Source of the DNA: Flavobacteriales bacterium UBA4466
GTDB lineage: Bacteria; Bacteroidota; Bacteroidia; Flavobacteriales_D; Crocinitomicaceae
Direction: 5' to 3'
Length of the DNA stretch: 64,000 nucleotides
NCBI GenBank assembly: GCA_905182335.1
Contig: CAJJBE010000002.1
Coordinates: 473,501-537,500, forward strand
Shown here: positions 63,630-64,000 of the stretch, in pieces
Layout of the letters: each line of letters opens with the position of its first letter
Numbering within the stretch: position 1 is the first letter of the stretch
Program-made: the position numbers and the translations under genes
Notes under the pieces: generated by a model
Seen by the model: only the letters and a program-made list of their open reading frames with translations
Database searches by the model: none
What the model was told of the DNA's origin: nothing

Positions 63630-64000
63630 ATGAATTTTGAATTAACACATATACCTAATCGTTTTGCAAAACCAAGAACATCAGGCGTTACAATGATGAT
63701 GGATAAAGGGCTTTCAATTAGAGAGGTCGAAAACTTTATCGAAGCATCAGGACATATAACTGATGTGGTTAAATTTGGATTTGGTACGTCATTCGTTTCA
63801 CAGAATTTACAGGCTAAAATTAATCTCTACAAAGAAGCAGGGATTCGCCCTTATTTTGGAGGTACATTGTTTGAAGCATTTTATGCACGTGGAATGGTCA
63901 AAGAATACTTACAGACGATTGATAGTTATGGACTAGATTTAGCTGAAGTTTCAGACGGCTCAATAATCATTGATCATGATGAGAAGTGTGAATTAATTCA
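63630..64000 (+). CDS. phosphosulfolactate synthase (ComA) family protein (3' partial)
   Basis: Open frame from the ATG at 63630 to the window end (123 codons). Begins MNFELTHIPNRFAKPRTSGV, then TMMMDKGLS, VKFGFGTS, GIRPYFGGTLFEAFYARG and LAEVSDGSI, the conserved blocks of the ComA (PF02679) family. ComA adds sulfite to phosphoenolpyruvate; in Bacteroidota the physiological role is unsettled. Nine bases after the TPR gene. Confidence 0.85.
   Translation, partial: MNFELTHIPNRFAKPRTSGVTMMMDKGLSIREVENFIEASGHITDVVKFGFGTSFVSQNLQAKINLYKEAGIRPYFGGTLFEAFYARGMVKEYLQTIDSYGLDLAEVSDGSIIIDHDEKCELI

Overview
The window looks like a chromosomal segment of a Bacteroidota bacterium, most likely order Flavobacteriales and plausibly near Crocinitomicaceae/Fluviicola. 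Support comes from: T9SS sorting domains of both type A (20697-24422) and type B (1-1396); families typical of the phylum (DUF4293, DUF4249 next to a TonB receptor, SiaB-like kinase, DUF721 behind recF, DUF2795); many TAnnTTTG promoter boxes; few Shine-Dalgarno sites; and AT-rich DNA. The family-level guess is inference. I see no rRNA, tRNA, CRISPR array, insertion sequence or prophage. Most of the window is ordinary housekeeping chromosome.

Layout. 1-1396: end of a repetitive T9SS surface protein, then a SiaB-like kinase, a 44-aa Cys/Lys-rich protein and an eIF1/SUI1-like protein. 2844-5598: pyrR-pyrB-STAS-rnz. 5701-10282: parE-parC. 10346-17543: thioesterase, ornithine aminotransferase, phosphohexomutase-aroC, DUF4293-ABC-F. 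17578-28861 (minus): M1 peptidase with a probable outer-membrane barrel, a large T9SS type A repeat protein, a thioredoxin-fold protein, a decayed ABC-transporter locus, miaA with a frameshift in an A8 run, and an MltF-like lytic transglycosylase. 29011-35489 (minus): DUF2795, cobalamin adenosyltransferase, a receiver-adenylate cyclase-HD protein, ispH, glmM, ribH, TPR protein. 35588-37023: recF-DUF721. 37081-45737 (minus): DUF4249/TonB receptor, SulP transporter, folE-PTPS, a B12-type MerR regulator, two conserved unknowns, a SpoU methyltransferase. 45815-55449: O-methyltransferase, pseudouridine synthase, TauE/SafE (minus), threonine aldolase with two overlapping unknown genes, CYTH protein (minus), then a tightly overlapping envelope/polysaccharide cluster. 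55504-64000: small ORF, DUF2721 and YdcF (minus), a frameshifted PaaI thioesterase, TatA/B, DEAD-box helicase-typA, TPR protein and the start of a phosphosulfolactate synthase.

The points I would look at first are the A8 frameshift at the ATGA-coupled start of miaA, the single-base frameshift in the PaaI thioesterase, the ABC-transporter relic, promoters only 4-5 nt ahead of start codons (predicted leaderless mRNAs), the MerR/B12-folE-PTPS neighbourhood with a palindrome in the PTPS promoter, the receiver-cyclase-HD fusion, and the eukaryote-like ornithine aminotransferase. I did not find a clearly new multi-gene system; the novel material is in individual genes and their arrangement.
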